A DNA stretch of 6,121 nt from Pyrinomonadaceae bacterium. GTDB lineage: Bacteria; Acidobacteriota; Blastocatellia; Pyrinomonadales; Pyrinomonadaceae. Below, piece by piece: positions 4,897 to 6,121 of this stretch (position 1 is the stretch's first letter; each line of letters starts with the position of its first letter). The position numbers were made by a program, and so were the translations under genes. The notes beneath the pieces were generated by a model. That model made no database searches. It worked only from the letters and a program-made list of their open reading frames with translations, and was not told the DNA's origin. The stretch spans positions 1 through 6,121 of the forward strand of contig JACCRA010000202.1 of assembly GCA_013813825.1 (NCBI GenBank). Reading direction: 5' to 3'.

Positions 4897-6121
4897 ATGA
4901 AAGTTGAATTCCGCCAGCGGACGCCCGTCGAGTACGCCAACATCTTATGGCGTCGTAAGTGGCTGCTCCTGTTGCCGACCATCGCGGTCTTTTTCGCCGT
5001 CGGGATCGTCGTCTGGCGGCTGCCGGACGTGTACCAATCGTCCACGCTCCTGATCGTCCGCCCACCGGTCATCTACAGCAACGTGGTCCCGAAACTATCG
5101 AACGAAGATCTGTCGATCCGCATCAACAACATCGGCCAAAAAGTTGTCAGCCGCTCCACGCTCGAACCGATGATCAACCGGTACGATCTCTACCGCTCCG
5201 AGCGCGCGCGCGGCGAGCCGATGGATTTGCTCGTCGAGCGGATGCGGACGAGGGACATCGGCATCCAGATCAACAACAGCCGCAACGACGTGACCAACGG
5301 CTTTAACATCTTCTTCAAGGCGCCACGCGCCGATGTCGCGCAGCAAGTCACCTCCGAGTTGGCCGGCATGTACATCACAGAAGAGGTCAGTAGCTCCGGC
5401 AATATTGCCGAAATGAATAAAAAGCTGATCGATGAGCAGGCCGAACTAGCCAAACAGGCGCTCGAAGAGATCGACAACCAGCGCCTTGCCTATAAAGGCG
5501 TGCATACCTCAAGTTTACCTGATCAAGCGGGCGCGCTCCTCAGCCGTCTGACTAACCTCTACGACCAGCAGAAATCTTACATGGAGCAGATCAGCCGGAC
5601 GAAGGATCAGCGGGCGCTCTGGGAAACTCAACTCGGCGACATCAAAGACCAACTCGAACAGGATGTGTTGGAGGTGAAGGAAACCTTCGCCGATCCGAAG
5701 ACGACGCCGCAGTGGGCCGATCTTTCCCGGCGTCAAACGGAATTGGAAACCAACCTCGAACAGATGTACGCCAATGGATTGAGGCCGAAGAATCCTGACG
5801 TTGTCACCGTCAAACAGTTGCTCGCTAAGATCAAGATCGAAAAGGACGCGCTCGTCGAAGAGCAACAATCGAAGGTCGCTGAAAAGGAGAAGCGGCTTGA
5901 GCGCCGCGTCAACAGCGACTCGCGCATCAAGAACTTCCAGTACAACTTGGACTATCAAAAAAACGAGTTGGAGCGCCAAGAGAAAGCGCTCGCCGAGACG
6001 CGGGCGCAGATCTCCGAACTGGAGGGGCGGATTAACAACGTGCCCGAAACACAGGTCGGGCTTGAACGATTGGATCGCGAGTTTGGGATGCGCAAGCAGA
6101 GTTACGATCAGTTGCTCGACA
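4897..6121 (+). CDS. exopolysaccharide chain-length determinant (Wzz/GNVR family), 3' end outside window
   Basis: The open frame runs from ATG4897 through the window end (408 codons seen, no stop). It starts with a short cytoplasmic segment, TPVEYANILWRRKW, then a membrane helix (about 22-41) and a Wzz-type periplasmic domain (VYQSSTLLIV, about 45-54). Residues about 168-260 and 275-380 are rich in Glu, Gln, Lys and Leu and look like long coiled coils, broken by LRPKNPDVVTVKQLL (295-309), a segment conserved in this family. VPETQVGLERLDREFGMRKQSYDQLL (about 382-407) is the start of the GNVR region that precedes the second membrane helix. Such polysaccharide co-polymerases set polymer length in Wzx/Wzy pathways; the long coiled coil fits the PEP-CTERM-locus subgroup. 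Whether a tyrosine-kinase domain follows cannot be seen. Its own Shine-Dalgarno and a 264-bp gap after prsT suggest it may open a new transcription unit. Confidence 0.93.
   Translation, partial: MKVEFRQRTPVEYANILWRRKWLLLLPTIAVFFAVGIVVWRLPDVYQSSTLLIVRPPVIYSNVVPKLSNEDLSIRINNIGQKVVSRSTLEPMINRYDLYRSERARGEPMDLLVERMRTRDIGIQINNSRNDVTNGFNIFFKAPRADVAQQVTSELAGMYITEEVSSSGNIAEMNKKLIDEQAELAKQALEEIDNQRLAYKGVHTSSLPDQAGALLSRLTNLYDQQKSYMEQISRTKDQRALWETQLGDIKDQLEQDVLEVKETFADPKTTPQWADLSRRQTELETNLEQMYANGLRPKNPDVVTVKQLLAKIKIEKDALVEEQQSKVAEKEKRLERRVNSDSRIKNFQYNLDYQKNELERQEKALAETRAQISELEGRINNVPETQVGLERLDREFGMRKQSYDQLLD

Noticed and set aside
4491..5072. A 193-codon minus-strand frame spanning the prsT end, the palindrome and the start of the chain-length gene
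   Set aside because: Its middle is translated from the AT-rich palindrome (FNFSFIIPHSLF-like residues typical of translated repeats) and its ends are antisense to real genes.
1..6121. CRISPR array, tRNA, rRNA or transposase gene
   Set aside because: No regularly spaced direct repeats, no cloverleaf-type sequence and no transposase motifs were seen on either strand.

Overview
This window carries four consecutive plus-strand genes of an exosortase (PEP-CTERM-type) exopolysaccharide and protein-sorting locus: an exosortase (190-1227), a stand-alone EpsI protein (1239-1892), a very large TPR-repeat lipoprotein of the PrsT type (2233-4632), and the first 408 codons of a Wzz/GNVR chain-length determinant (4897 to the window end). 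No minus-strand gene is credible. The chemistry is that of a diderm bacterium with high-GC coding sequence. A free-standing EpsI beside the exosortase, together with an AT-rich palindromic repeat built on GAATGCGGAATGATGAATG, reminds me of Acidobacteriota (Blastocatellia-like) genomes. That taxonomic guess is inference only.

Layout. Positions 1-189 hold no gene I can support, only a plausible sigma70-type promoter (about 59-88). xrt and epsI are 11 bp apart and probably form one transcription unit. A 340-bp gap (1893-2232) then separates epsI from the lipoprotein gene. It is full of complementary segments, including a nested two-helix fold (1950-1955/2046-2051 and 1973-1981/2030-2041). This fold is mutually exclusive with a terminator-like hairpin and T run (2033-2063), the architecture of an attenuator or riboswitch. 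The second gap (4633-4896) contains a roughly 90-bp imperfect palindrome (4654-4743) and two near-identical GGCGTTGCCC(C)GCCG hairpin sequences upstream of a strong Shine-Dalgarno.

How the genes fit together. In known systems, exosortases are polytopic membrane cysteine transpeptidase-like enzymes that process proteins with a C-terminal PEP-CTERM signal. EpsI is their regular partner. PrsT-type TPR lipoproteins and Wzz-like co-polymerases occur in the same exopolysaccharide loci. The window thus shows the sorting enzyme and the envelope part of polysaccharide assembly, but no PEP-CTERM substrate, glycosyltransferase, PrsK/PrsR regulator or polymerase; these would have to lie outside it. The gene set is known. 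The most interesting unexplained parts are the two structured intergenic regions.
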